Both the position numbers and the translations under genes were made by a program. A stretch of DNA of 64,000 bases from Sutterella sp. AM11-39 (lineage in GTDB: Bacteria > Pseudomonadota > Gammaproteobacteria > Burkholderiales > Burkholderiaceae_F), in the NCBI RefSeq assembly GCF_003472385.1, contig NZ_QRLV01000006.1, positions 62,001-126,000 of the forward strand, read 5' to 3'. The stretch's first letter is position 1. Every line of letters starts with the position of its first letter. Positions 27,203-36,034 of this stretch are shown here, piece after piece. The notes beneath the pieces are model-generated. The model was not told where the DNA came from, ran no database searches, and was given only the letters and a program-made list of their open reading frames with translations.

Positions 27203-28063
27203 ATGTCTAGGATTCCAAACGTCTCGCTTTCCAACGGCGTACTGATGCCGGCCGCCGTTTTCGGTGTGTACCAAATTCGCGACCTCAAGGAATGCCAGAA
27301 AGCCGTAGAAGATGCGATTGCTGCCGGATACCGTGCCATTGACACCGCCGCTTCTTACGGCAATGAAGCTGCCGTCGGTCACGCCATCAAGGCTTGCGGG
27401 TTGGATCGTCGAGAACTTTTCATCACAACCAAGCTTTGGGTGGAGGATGCAAGCGAAGAAGGTGCGCGCCGAGCCATTGACCGCTCTCTCGACTTGCTCG
27501 GTCTCGATTACCTCGACCTTTATCTGATTCACCAACCGGTGGGTGACGTTTACGGCGCCTGGCGCACGATGCAAAGCTTCTACCAGAACAAGATTCTTCG
27601 AGCCATCGGCGTGAGCAATTTCGCATCGGATCGTTTCATTGATTTTGCGCATCACAATGCCATTTGCCCCCATGTCAATCAGATTGAGATCAATCCCTTC
27701 TGTCAACAGCAGGAAACTCTTCCGATTCTGAATAAGTTCGGCACGACGCCTGTGGCCTGGGCACCCTTTGCCGAGGGCAAAAACAATTTGTTCACGCATC
27801 CGACGCTTGAGAGCATTGCTCATCGTTATGAACGCACGGTGGGCCAGATCGTGTTGCGTTACGTCCACCAACTTGGCGCTGTTGTCATTGCCAAAACCGT
27901 TCGTCCCGAACGCATGGTCGAGAACCTCAACATTTTTGATTTCGAGCTTGAAGAGGACGACATGAAACGCATTGCGGCATTGGATACCAACACCAGTCAG
28001 TTCTTTTCGCACCGTGATCCGAAGATCATCGAGTGGATGTGCTCTCGTCACATAGAGCACTGA
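27203..28063 (+). CDS. Aldo-keto reductase, DkgA/AKR5-like
   Basis: 286 residues, NADPH-dependent TIM-barrel reductase. The catalytic tetrad is intact: Asp in RAIDTAASYGN, Tyr in the same motif, Lys in ITTKLW, His in LIHQP. The NADPH phosphate-binding end reads VIAKTVRPERMVENLNIFDF. It probably reduces small aldehydes or 2,5-diketogluconate-like compounds. It is divergent from the DUF362 gene and followed by a second, broken aldo-keto reductase. Confidence 0.9.
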   Translation: MSRIPNVSLSNGVLMPAAVFGVYQIRDLKECQKAVEDAIAAGYRAIDTAASYGNEAAVGHAIKACGLDRRELFITTKLWVEDASEEGARRAIDRSLDLLGLDYLDLYLIHQPVGDVYGAWRTMQSFYQNKILRAIGVSNFASDRFIDFAHHNAICPHVNQIEINPFCQQQETLPILNKFGTTPVAWAPFAEGKNNLFTHPTLESIAHRYERTVGQIVLRYVHQLGAVVIAKTVRPERMVENLNIFDFELEEDDMKRIAALDTNTSQFFSHRDPKIIEWMCSRHIEH

Positions 28064-28175
28064 TGAAAACCGAAACGGCAGGAATTGGCAAAAACGAGCG
28101 GACTTTCGGCAAAAGAACGACCGGGCCGCTCAATACGATTTCTCCTGTCAAAAACTCATTTTGGTGGACATGGAA

Positions 28176-29166
28176 ATGAAACAACGCATTCTCGGACAAA
28201 GCGGCATCACGGTTTCGGAAATCGGCCTGGGCTGCATGAGCATGAACTTCGGCTACGGTCGTCCGTCGCCCGAAAAGGACATGATCGAGCTCATCCATAA
28301 GGCAGTGGATATGGGCGTGACGCTTTTCGACACCGCCGAAAGCTACGGTCCATACATCAACGAAGAGCTCGTCGGAAAGGCGCTCGACGGTTTGCGCGAT
28401 AAAGTCAGCATCGCCACAAAATGCGGCATCGCCTTTGCTGCCGACGGCAATCTGATTTTGGACGCACGAGCCGAGACTCTGAGAAAGTCGCTCGAAGGAT
28501 CGTTAAAGCGTCTTCGAACCGACTACGTGGACATTTATTATCTGCACCGCGTCGATCCGAAGGTGCCTGTGGAAGACGTAGCCGAGACCATGGGCAAGTT
28601 CATTGCCGAAGGCAAGATCCGCGGCTGGGGACTCTCAGAGGTCGGCACCAAGACGATTGAGCGTGCACAGGCTGTTTGCCCGCTTGCAGCGGTTGAAAAC
28701 GAATTTTCGATGGATCTTCCGCGAGTCCGAAGAAAACGGTGTCTTCGATGTCCTCGAAAAGCACAACATCGGTTTCGTTCCCTACAGCCCGCTGGGGCGC
28801 GGGTTCCTGACCGGAACGATCAATCCCAACGAAAAGCTCGTGGAAACGGACTTCCGTCGCAATCTGCCGTTGTTCTATCCTGAAAACATCAAGGCTCACC
28901 AAGGCATCATTGATTTCATCCGCAATATGGCTACGGCCAAGAACGCAACGCCATCTCAGATTGCTCTGGCTTGGGTGTTGGCGCGCCGTCCGTGGATCGT
29001 GCCGATTCCGGGAACTACGAAACTGCATCGTCTGGAAGAAAACGTCGGAGCTGCCGATGTGGTCTTCACGGACGAGGAAATGACCGAGCTCAACCGCATG
29101 CTCGACGCTTTGCCCATTCAATGCGACCGCTACAACAGTCGTTTTACCGACGCAACGGTTGACTGA
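28176..29166 (+). pseudogene. Aldo-keto reductase broken by a frameshift
   Basis: The first frame runs from MKQRILGQSGITVSEIG (28176, GGTGG upstream) to AVENEFSM near 28712. The second frame continues with IFRESEENGVFDVLEK to the normal end at 29166. Family members read ENEYS-[LM]-W-x-R here, so loss of a TG dinucleotide (ATGTGG to ATGG) best explains the break. Both halves are otherwise well preserved, including Asp/Tyr (FDTAESYG), Lys (IATKCG), His (YLHRVD) and PIPGTTKLHRLEENV. It is therefore a recent mutation or a sequencing error. Confidence 0.85.
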
Positions 29167-29436
29167 GTGAGTGACATCCATCCCAAGAGTTTGACCATGG
29201 TGCATAACCTTGGCTCCAGGCGGCAGCTTCTGACGTTCCTTGCTGCCGCCTCTTTTTCTTCTTTTGGCCCCATGTCCATTGCTCGTGATATTGCGAACGG
29301 TACCTTCACGCCGCAGTCAACCGTCGGCGACGTGCTCGACGAGCCGCTGTTCTTTGGTCTCGGGACGAATACGGCAGCCGAAGGTTGGGTGGACCGTGCT
29401 GCAAGCTTCTTTAGGCATCAGGTCGAGAAAAACTGA
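29167..29436 (+). CDS. Small exported hypothetical protein, possibly a hydrolase remnant
   Basis: 89 residues starting directly after the aldo-keto reductase stop. An Arg-Arg plus hydrophobic segment (GSRRQLLTFLAAASFSSF) suggests export. The following QSTVGDVLDEPLFFGLG vaguely resembles the entry of exported alpha/beta hydrolases (TVGDVMNDPxFGDYG), after which the frame soon ends. It may be the 5' relic of such a gene. Weak evidence; function not assigned. Confidence 0.3.
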   Translation: MSDIHPKSLTMVHNLGSRRQLLTFLAAASFSSFGPMSIARDIANGTFTPQSTVGDVLDEPLFFGLGTNTAAEGWVDRAASFFRHQVEKN

Positions 29437-29492
29437 TGTAAAGATTGTACAAAGTATATGGGCGAGAATGAGACTGCTTTGCATGATGACGC

Positions 29493-29530
29493 AAAGCCCG
29501 CAAGCACAACACTCACGGGCTTTGGTTTTG
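29493..29530 (+). terminator. Terminator at the end of the aldo-keto reductase region
   Basis: AAAGCCCG (29493-29500) pairs with CGGGCTTT (29516-29523), then GGTTTTG. Confidence 0.6.
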
Positions 29531-29567
29531 TTCAACGAAAGGATCTTAAGTCCGTTCCTTTGACCGG

Positions 29568-30380
29568 TTACGGCTCCCCTTCTCCCTTCTTTTCTTCCTG
29601 ACCGACGCGTCCCGGCTGAGCGGCGTACCAGTTGGCCAGCTGCTCGATTTCGGCGTCCGTGAGCTTGCGACTGAAGACGCGCATTTCTCCGAGAATGTCG
29701 GACTGTCGGGCACCCGAGCGGTAGTCCTTGAGTGCGGCGGCAAGTACAGTCGCTTGCTGACCGTGGAGCACCGGCACCAGTCCGTTGTTGTTGCCGCGGG
29801 CATCAATGCCGTGACAAGCAGCGCACGGGGTGATGTAGCGCGAGGCGTCGCCCGAATTGACAAGTTCCGGTGCGGGTGTGGTCGGCGCCGCTTTCTTGGC
29901 GTTGCGTCCCGGAAGGTATTCGTAAAGCGCCGCCACGTCGGCAATCTGCTGATCGGTGAGCTTGGCGGCGGCCGCCGACATCAGGTCGGACGCGGGCGTT
30001 CCCTTGCGCCGACCGTCGCGATAGTCTAAAAGAGCCTTGACGGTGACGGCATACGGTTGGCCTGCCACATCCGGCCAGTTGGGCGTATCGGCAATGCCTT
30101 CCTTGCCGTGACAGCTTGCGCAGAACTGCTTGCTGTGCACGGCAAAGCCGTTTATGACTTCGGCTTTGGGCATGGCCGCTGATACTCGCTGCCACTCCTC
30201 GGGCGAAAGTGCTGTCTTTTGTTTGACAGCGGGGGCCGGCGCCTGTACGGTGACGTCTGCCGTCACTGTCGAATTTTTCGCGCCCGCCTGCTCGGAGATC
30301 ACCGGGCTACCTTCTGCGGCAACGGCTGCGGCGGCTGCCGCAAGAAGACCGGCTGCGGCAAGATATTTCAAAGTCTTCAT
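29568..30380 (-). CDS. Dihaem cytochrome c4-like protein
   Basis: 270 residues. A signal peptide (1-22) and a Pro/Ala linker precede two class I cytochrome c domains, each with one CxxCH (CASCHGKEGIAD near 87; CAACHGIDARGNNNG near 182). Each has a downstream Met region as in cytochrome c4. It is the last gene of the operon with the sulfide dehydrogenase-type flavoprotein and the bd-like membrane subunits, so it most likely shuttles electrons between the flavoprotein and the membrane c-haem. Confidence 0.9.
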   Translation of the reverse strand: MKTLKYLAAAGLLAAAAAAVAAEGSPVISEQAGAKNSTVTADVTVQAPAPAVKQKTALSPEEWQRVSAAMPKAEVINGFAVHSKQFCASCHGKEGIADTPNWPDVAGQPYAVTVKALLDYRDGRRKGTPASDLMSAAAAKLTDQQIADVAALYEYLPGRNAKKAAPTTPAPELVNSGDASRYITPCAACHGIDARGNNNGLVPVLHGQQATVLAAALKDYRSGARQSDILGEMRVFSRKLTDAEIEQLANWYAAQPGRVGQEEKKGEGEP

Positions 30381-30391
30381 CGTGTGTTCTC

Positions 30392-31801
30392 CTAACCGAA
30401 TGCGTCGGCCGTGATGCTGCGCATCCAGGCTCTCAAGTAGCGTGAGGCGACCATGCGTTCTTCACGCGAGGCGCTGAGATCCTGATAGCGCGCCCTTGTG
30501 TTGGTGCGAGCAATCTTGCCGTCGACGATACGGAACGTGTCGGCCACGAAAAGCCCCCAGTCGTCGCCCGCAAGCGCATAACAGGTGTTGGACCACGCCG
30601 GTTCCGGAATGCCGGTCTGCGTGACCTTGCCGATGAGAGCACGTACGCAGACCTTTGCCTGCGTGTTGGCCGAATATCCGGACTTGGGCATGGCGTCTGC
30701 AATTGAGGCGTCGCCCAACACATATACGTCGGGAATTTTTGTCGACTCGAAGGTGCGGCGATCAATCGGACAGAACCCGGAGTCATTCGTGAGCCCAAAG
30801 GCTCGTGCTACGTTGGCCGCACGCATCGGCGGAACGATATTCAAGACGTCCGCCTTGATCTTTCCGCCTTCAGCCGTGACCGTTCGGGTAGCGGGATCAA
30901 TGGAAAGCGGCTTTCCGCCGTCCTTTTGACGAATCCACTCGAGCCTGCAGTCGGCTTTGGGCTCGACCATGAATTTTTCAAGCTTGTCGTAGTAAGGCTG
31001 AGGCGGTGTAAAGCCGTAGAGATGGTTCCAGCCGAGAATCATCGTCTCGTCGGTCACGAAGTCGTTTTTCGGGTCGACGATCACAACGCGGCTGCGCGGT
31101 TTGTAGTGACCGAGCCATTCGGTCATCAGAGCGCTGCGCTCGTATGGCCCCGGCGGGCAGCGGTACGGATTCGGGGGCGCAACGAGCACAACGGTGCCGC
31201 CGTCGGGCATGGCAAGAAGCTGTCGGCGCAGGATCTCGGTCTGTACGCCCGCAATCCAGCCCGAGGGAATCGTGCTGTTGGCAACTTGGGCGCTGTAGCC
31301 TTCAATCTTGTCGTAGAGCAGCTCGACACCGGGCGAGACGAGCAGAGAGTCGTAGCCGAACTTTTGCACCGAACCGTTGACCGTGGCGGCGACTTCCTTT
31401 CTCACGGGGTCAAGCGCTTGCGCCACACCCTGCACGATCTTGACGCCGTGCGCGCGTAGGCCCTCATAGCTTACTGTGAGGTCGGCCATCGAAACCGCAC
31501 CGGTGAGGTGTTCGGAACTGCCGTAGTGACGGATGAACACGGGATTTCGTTCGATGATGGTGACGTCGGCGTCGGGCTGCCACATCTTCAGATAACGCGC
31601 TGCCGTTGCGCCGCCCACCCCGGCGCCTACGATGAGAACGCGGTGTTTGGCAAGGCTCTTGACATTGGCTAGAGCGCCTGCGGCAGGCAGCATCGAGACA
31701 GCGGCAAAGCCAGCTGCCGTCGCCAGAAGTCGGCGGCGTGTGTAGAGCGAGGTCGCACTGCGGCCCGCAAGGCCCTTGGTGTTAAAGGTATCAAACATCA
31801 C
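30392..31801 (-). CDS. Sulfide dehydrogenase (flavocytochrome c) flavoprotein, FccB/SoxF-like
   Basis: 469 residues. A Tat signal (TRRRLLATAAGFAAVSML) precedes a glutathione reductase-like FAD fold (HRVLIVGAGVGGATAARYL). Both cysteines forming the redox disulfide next to FAD in FccB are present in their usual contexts: PNPYRCPPGPYER and SGFCPIDRRTFES. The terminal FCSD domain is present (RYQDLSASREERMVASRYLRAW). FccB oxidises sulfide to polysulfide or sulfur in the periplasm and passes electrons to a c-type cytochrome. Its start overlaps the stop of the monohaem cytochrome gene by four bases. Confidence 0.9.
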   Translation of the reverse strand: MMFDTFNTKGLAGRSATSLYTRRRLLATAAGFAAVSMLPAAGALANVKSLAKHRVLIVGAGVGGATAARYLKMWQPDADVTIIERNPVFIRHYGSSEHLTGAVSMADLTVSYEGLRAHGVKIVQGVAQALDPVRKEVAATVNGSVQKFGYDSLLVSPGVELLYDKIEGYSAQVANSTIPSGWIAGVQTEILRRQLLAMPDGGTVVLVAPPNPYRCPPGPYERSALMTEWLGHYKPRSRVVIVDPKNDFVTDETMILGWNHLYGFTPPQPYYDKLEKFMVEPKADCRLEWIRQKDGGKPLSIDPATRTVTAEGGKIKADVLNIVPPMRAANVARAFGLTNDSGFCPIDRRTFESTKIPDVYVLGDASIADAMPKSGYSANTQAKVCVRALIGKVTQTGIPEPAWSNTCYALAGDDWGLFVADTFRIVDGKIARTNTRARYQDLSASREERMVASRYLRAWMRSITADAFG

Positions 31802-32184
31802 GGTGTCTCCCCTTTGCTCGGTTGTTCGGGTGCGGACTTGCCCTCAGGTTTCTTCGGTAAAGCGGCAAAGAACGCGGCCATGCGCTCGAGTTCGGCATCG
31901 TTGTAACCGTCGGCAATGTGACTCATGATGGAGCTCGGACGGTCTTTGGAGCGGAATCGTTTCATCTCCCGCACAAAGACTTGGTGGTCCATGCCGGCCA
32001 GTCCCGGAAACGCCGAGTCGTTGGAGTAGCCGTAGGTGCCGTGACAGGCCGCGCAGGTGTGCGCAAAGGTTGCGCCCGATGGTTCTTTGGTGGATTCTGC
32101 CGGTTTGTCGGCGGCGTAGGCGACCGAGACAATGAGTACGGAGGCCGCCGCAACAGTCAGATACTTCAGCTGTTTGGTTTGCAT
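31798..32184 (-). CDS. Monohaem cytochrome c subunit
   Basis: 128 residues. A signal peptide (1-25, ending SVAYAADKP) precedes one class I cytochrome c domain: CAACHGTYGYSNDSAFPGLAG (split by the haem loop) and Met ligand candidates in SSIMSHIADGY. The overlap with the flavoprotein gene indicates that it is the haem subunit of the flavocytochrome c sulfide dehydrogenase, replacing dihaem FccA. ATG at 32184 starts the signal peptide. Confidence 0.88.
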   Translation of the reverse strand: MQTKQLKYLTVAAASVLIVSVAYAADKPAESTKEPSGATFAHTCAACHGTYGYSNDSAFPGLAGMDHQVFVREMKRFRSKDRPSSIMSHIADGYNDAELERMAAFFAALPKKPEGKSAPEQPSKGETP

Positions 32185-32197
32185 CGTGTCGTCTCCC

Positions 32198-33472
32198 TTA
32201 TTGCAAAACAACCGCGAAGCCGACCACGAAGTAGCCGACGATCCAAAGGCCCAGCAGTGTGCTGGCCCAGAAGCCCAGACGTTCCAGACCTGCTGACGGG
32301 GTCCAGACGGCGCCGGGTTGTCCCGCCGTCGCAAGTCCCGCTTTCCAGGCTGAAATGAAGATGTACGCCAGAGCCGTTCCGCCCACCAGAAGGAATGTCA
32401 CAAAGAAGATGGCAAGACTCGGAACGTCCCAATGCACGGCCAGATTCATCGGGTTGAAGCCGGCAGATTCAAGGAGCGTGCCCACGCGCAGCGCTTCACG
32501 TACGGCGGCAAGCAGCACCGTCATGACAATCGTCATCACGAAAGCCATGTAGTTGCAGGTCGTGCACAGACGCCGGCGCTTCTGGATGAACGGCATTGCC
32601 ACGAAGAAGAGTGCGCCGATCAGCCCAACATAGGGCCAGGCCGACAACAGGAACCAGGACTGCTCGGAAGGCAGGCATGCCATCCAGACGATGCCCAACA
32701 GCACCACGAGAATGCCACCCGTGCGGCCCATGCCGAAGGCGACCTTTTCCAAGAAGTCGGAATACAGCCCGTCTTCCATGGTCTGGTGCGATTTGGAAAG
32801 CACCCAGCGGCGCATGCCGTAGATCCAGGCGGCCGTAACAGGCAGCGACAAGGCAAAGAAAAAGAGCAGTCTTGGGATCAGTACGTAATGCAGACCGCGG
32901 CCGGACGTGTCGACCTGACCTTCGGGCGCATACCACTCAAGCCAGTGCGTCGGAAAGAGCGCCTGATTTGAGAGAACGTGCATGAGTGTGCCGCAGGCAA
33001 GAAAAAGCACCAGAGCGACGGCAAGCCACAGTACGGCTCCTCGGCCCTTATTCTCTCCTCCTTGCGTGTGAAGGATCGAGTGAACGCGGTAAAGCGCGAG
33101 ATAACCGATCATCAGCAAGCCCAGGAACACCAGAGTCCAGACGGCCGAGAGCATGCTGGAGGCGTACCAGAACGGGTCGAAGATGACCTGCACGAAAAGA
33201 AGCGGCGCGACGCCCAGGACAATTGCGGCTCCCGTGGCGGCTTTGGCCGTAAAGGCCATGGTCGAACCCAGACGCAGCCAATAGTCGGTTGCCTTGTAGC
33301 GGGCAAAGAGCGCCAGACCGGTGCTGCCGAGCAGAATCGACACGGCAGCGATGTGAAGCGCAAAGGTCACGACGCCCAACACCAGAAAGATGGCCGGATG
33401 CGAGGGCGCGCCCGCGGGGTCGGCCAGAGCTGCGGTCATGGCGGCAGCGGCAGTCGTCAGATTTTCATTCAT
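32198..33472 (-). CDS. Polytopic membrane subunit of the bd-like complex (subunit II position)
   Basis: 424 residues with about nine to ten hydrophobic helices and a short soluble N-terminus. It follows the CydA-like gene after 2 bp, so it occupies the CydB position. The N-terminal helix (VTFALHIAAVSILLGSTG, His40) resembles the CydA haem-ligand helix more than CydB, suggesting that both subunits may derive from a CydA-like ancestor. A CTTC pair lies near 308. No haem c motif is present. The function as partner subunit is inferred from gene order and membrane topology. Confidence 0.7.
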   Translation of the reverse strand: MNENLTTAAAAMTAALADPAGAPSHPAIFLVLGVVTFALHIAAVSILLGSTGLALFARYKATDYWLRLGSTMAFTAKAATGAAIVLGVAPLLFVQVIFDPFWYASSMLSAVWTLVFLGLLMIGYLALYRVHSILHTQGGENKGRGAVLWLAVALVLFLACGTLMHVLSNQALFPTHWLEWYAPEGQVDTSGRGLHYVLIPRLLFFFALSLPVTAAWIYGMRRWVLSKSHQTMEDGLYSDFLEKVAFGMGRTGGILVVLLGIVWMACLPSEQSWFLLSAWPYVGLIGALFFVAMPFIQKRRRLCTTCNYMAFVMTIVMTVLLAAVREALRVGTLLESAGFNPMNLAVHWDVPSLAIFFVTFLLVGGTALAYIFISAWKAGLATAGQPGAVWTPSAGLERLGFWASTLLGLWIVGYFVVGFAVVLQ

Positions 33473-33474
33473 GA

Positions 33475-34893
33475 TTACTTACCTCCCACGGAGTCCTTCG
33501 GAAAGCCTTTGACGGCGTAATTCGCGGCCCGTTGCGGATCGGTTTTCTGAACGGCGATGATTTCGGCGAGGAATTCGCTCATCACGTCGCGATCGAGTTC
33601 AGGCAAGGGCAGCGGCGGCATGTAGACGATGTGGCCGCGGTAGAGCCCTGCCGAGAGCCAGTCCTTGATGCCGGCAGCGTCGGCCTCTGCCGGGAAGTAC
33701 TTGGCGATCGGTCGGATGCCAGTGTCGGTGAGCGAATGGCAGCTCGAGCAGGCGGCAATCGAAATCAGGCGGCCTGCTTCCAGACGCTCCCACTTGCTTT
33801 CGGGTTTGCGAAGGTTCTCCGGTATAAACGGGTGCGTTGCAAGGAACCCGTTTTTGGAGAGAACCGGCAATTCGCTCTTAACTTCCAGTGCCGGTACGTC
33901 GCGTCCGATGATCTGGTTGGCATAGACAAAGCGGCCGGCCACCCAGGGCTTGCGAACGATTTCACGGGCCGTCTCACTCGGTGCAAGTCCCAGCACGAGG
34001 ATAACGAGCGTGGCGGCGACGGTCAGCGGAAGATTCATTACGGACGGTCGCCAGGCGGTGAGCGCAAAGTACACGAGTGTGACCGCGAGAGCTGCCCACA
34101 TCATCGCGGCAAAACTTTCGGGCATGCGCGTAGCCGAAACGATGGTGGCGTCCGACGTCAAAGTCGAGGCAAACCAGTAGAGGCTCGCAGTACCCAACAC
34201 GGCGCCCATAGCGCCCAGACCAGAGAGCGTGCGCGCGATGTAGCTCTTTTCTGCCGGATCCGCGGTCTTGGCTGCTGCAAAGCCGCCCACGACGCCGGTG
34301 ATGGTGAGCATGAAGAAGAACCGGGCCGAGAGCTGCGCGAACATCGATTCTCCGAAGAAGGCCGAGAGCACCCCGCCCGTTTGGTACCACGAATCCTGAC
34401 CGGGCCAGAGCATGAACGAGAGAATGCCCACGATGATGAGAAGCGTGCCGACGCTCGAGAGGGCAAAGATCGTGCAGTAGCGCAGATAGGTTTTGATGGG
34501 CACGCGGCCTGCGAGGTACACGAGCAGATAGACGCCGGCGACTTCGATCAGGAAGAACACCCATTCGGTGGCCCAGAGCCAGACGAAGTTGTGAATCAGC
34601 GCCGAAATGCCGCGGGGATTGGCGATTGTGGCGGCAAACCAGATGCCGGGGCCGGTGACCGAGCCGAGCACGTAGCTGAAGATCAGCAGGAAGGCGCCGT
34701 ATTTGCGGATAAAGTCAAGGTGCTGGGGCTGGTTGGCCGTCACCGCACGTCGTGCAAGCCACGCAAAGACAAGCGCGGCACCGACCGAAGCGTGCGAAAA
34801 CAGCACGTGGATCGTGGCGATGAAGCCGATCACCCATCCCGCACCGATGCCGGGCTCAAGCCAGGCCGGGTAGAGTCCGAGGAACTCGTTCAT
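33475..34893 (-). CDS. Cytochrome bd-superfamily subunit I with C-terminal cytochrome c domain
   Basis: 472 residues. The N-terminal membrane part resembles CydA: His29 in TIHVLFSHASVGAALVFAW (compare YHFLFVPLTLG of E. coli), TGPGIWFAA near 80, and acidic residues in LWATEWVFFLIEVAGVY (Glu110, Glu117). About residue 310 comes SETAREIVRKPWVAGRFVYA, like the E/R/PW segment of CydA. A C-terminal c-type haem domain follows with CSSCH at 382-386. The long quinol loop of CydA was not recognised. CydA variants carrying a CxxCH are known in the bd superfamily (the OR-C group). Here the haem c would receive electrons from the co-encoded cytochromes rather than quinol. Whether O2 or another compound is reduced is unknown. 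Confidence 0.78.
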   Translation of the reverse strand: MNEFLGLYPAWLEPGIGAGWVIGFIATIHVLFSHASVGAALVFAWLARRAVTANQPQHLDFIRKYGAFLLIFSYVLGSVTGPGIWFAATIANPRGISALIHNFVWLWATEWVFFLIEVAGVYLLVYLAGRVPIKTYLRYCTIFALSSVGTLLIIVGILSFMLWPGQDSWYQTGGVLSAFFGESMFAQLSARFFFMLTITGVVGGFAAAKTADPAEKSYIARTLSGLGAMGAVLGTASLYWFASTLTSDATIVSATRMPESFAAMMWAALAVTLVYFALTAWRPSVMNLPLTVAATLVILVLGLAPSETAREIVRKPWVAGRFVYANQIIGRDVPALEVKSELPVLSKNGFLATHPFIPENLRKPESKWERLEAGRLISIAACSSCHSLTDTGIRPIAKYFPAEADAAGIKDWLSAGLYRGHIVYMPPLPLPELDRDVMSEFLAEIIAVQKTDPQRAANYAVKGFPKDSVGGK

Positions 34894-35203
34894 GGGGGCT
34901 CTCCTAGTGGAAAAAACAAAAAGCTTTTGACTCCGGCGAATGCCCTCTTGTGAGAGCCTTTCGCCAAGGTTTGAGCCATTGTTAACGTTCGTTTCCTTTC
35001 TGTCTCTCCCTCTGTGGAACGGCTCCCGAATGTCTTCCCTAATCCGTTATGCGGAGTCGCTCTACTTCTTTTGCCGATAAAAACGATTCCCGTTTCCCTC
35101 CTCTTTCTTCATTGATGCCCCGATCCGCCGAACTTTGGGCTCTATCCCGAAGGAGTACCCATCGTTGTTCTTTTTTTGATCATCGGCTCAATAGATATTT
35201 TCT

Positions 35204-35319
35204 ATGTTGGGCACTCATAAATTGATGAGTATGGCGCCGATCGGCCAATCTGAAGTATCCCTTAAGATGCTTTCCGTTACTTGAGTAACTCATTGTTTTG
35301 TAAGTGTATTGCCCAACAT
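35204..35319. promoter_or_regulatory. Divergent control region of the bd/FCSD operon and the ArsR-rhodanese operon
   Basis: The 479-bp gap 34894-35372 holds ATGTTGGGCA at 35204-35213 and its exact inverse TGCCCAACAT at 35310-35319. Between them lie ACTCAT-AAATTG-ATGAGT (35213-35230) and TGAGT-A-ACTCA (35282-35292). These repeated half-sites are candidate binding sites for the adjacent ArsR-type regulator. No gene was seen in the gap. Confidence 0.5.
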
Positions 35320-35372
35320 TCCAACGTTCTGTAGATTGACGGAAAACAACTTCACGACGATCGAGTTTTTCT

Positions 35373-36032
35373 ATGTCTGAATATCTTGCTCAGAAGCATG
35401 CCTTGTACGCGCAAGTGGGGCGCTTGAGCCGCGCGTTAGGTCAGCAGACGCGTCTGGAGATCATCGAGATCCTGGCGCAGGCTCCTAGAAGCGTCGAGAC
35501 GATTGCCTCCCTTTTGCAGACCGACATCAGAAGCGTGAGCCAGCATCTTCAGGTGTTGGTCGAATGCGGTCTTTTGACGGTCGAGCGCAAAGGGCGTTTC
35601 CGTTGGTACGCCGTGCGCTGTCAGGAAGTCTTGCAACTGGCGGTGCTGCTTCGCACGACGGCCGAGACACTTCTTGGGGCTCCGCAAACGGACGTCAAGG
35701 ATGAACTCTCGCTGTCCGAAGGTCTGGCGCTTGCACAGCAGGGAAAACTTCAGCTCATTGACGTGCGTCCGCTCGAAGAGTTCCAAAGCGGACATCTGGC
35801 CGGCGCCCTGAGCATGCCGCTGGCAAGTCTTTCCGAGACCATTACAAAACTGGATTCGGAAACTCCCGCTGCCGCCTACTGCCGCAGTCCCTACTGCTTT
35901 CTGGCGCGGCAGGCTCAGGAAATCTTTGCCAAACACGGTAAGACGCTTTATGTGCTCTCCGACGGCGTACAGGACTGGAAGGCTTCATCGCCCGAGTTGT
36001 TGACTGTTTCAACCGATTCTGAGGAAAGTTAA
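35373..36032 (+). CDS. ArsR-family regulator fused to a rhodanese domain
   Basis: 219 residues. Residues 15-95 are an ArsR winged HTH (LSRALGQQTRLEIIEILA, TDIRSVSQHLQVLVECGLL). Residues 112-210 are a rhodanese fold (KLQLIDVRPLEEFQSGHLAGA) with the active-site loop AYCRSPYCFLA (Cys170, Cys175). This fusion can sense or handle persulfide sulfur directly. ArsR-type sulfide sensors such as BigR and SqrR use a cysteine pair in the same way. It is divergent from the FCSD/bd-like operon and lies 2 bp before the TDT channel gene, so it probably controls both. Confidence 0.9.
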   Translation: MSEYLAQKHALYAQVGRLSRALGQQTRLEIIEILAQAPRSVETIASLLQTDIRSVSQHLQVLVECGLLTVERKGRFRWYAVRCQEVLQLAVLLRTTAETLLGAPQTDVKDELSLSEGLALAQQGKLQLIDVRPLEEFQSGHLAGALSMPLASLSETITKLDSETPAAAYCRSPYCFLARQAQEIFAKHGKTLYVLSDGVQDWKASSPELLTVSTDSEES

Positions 36033-36034
36033 CG

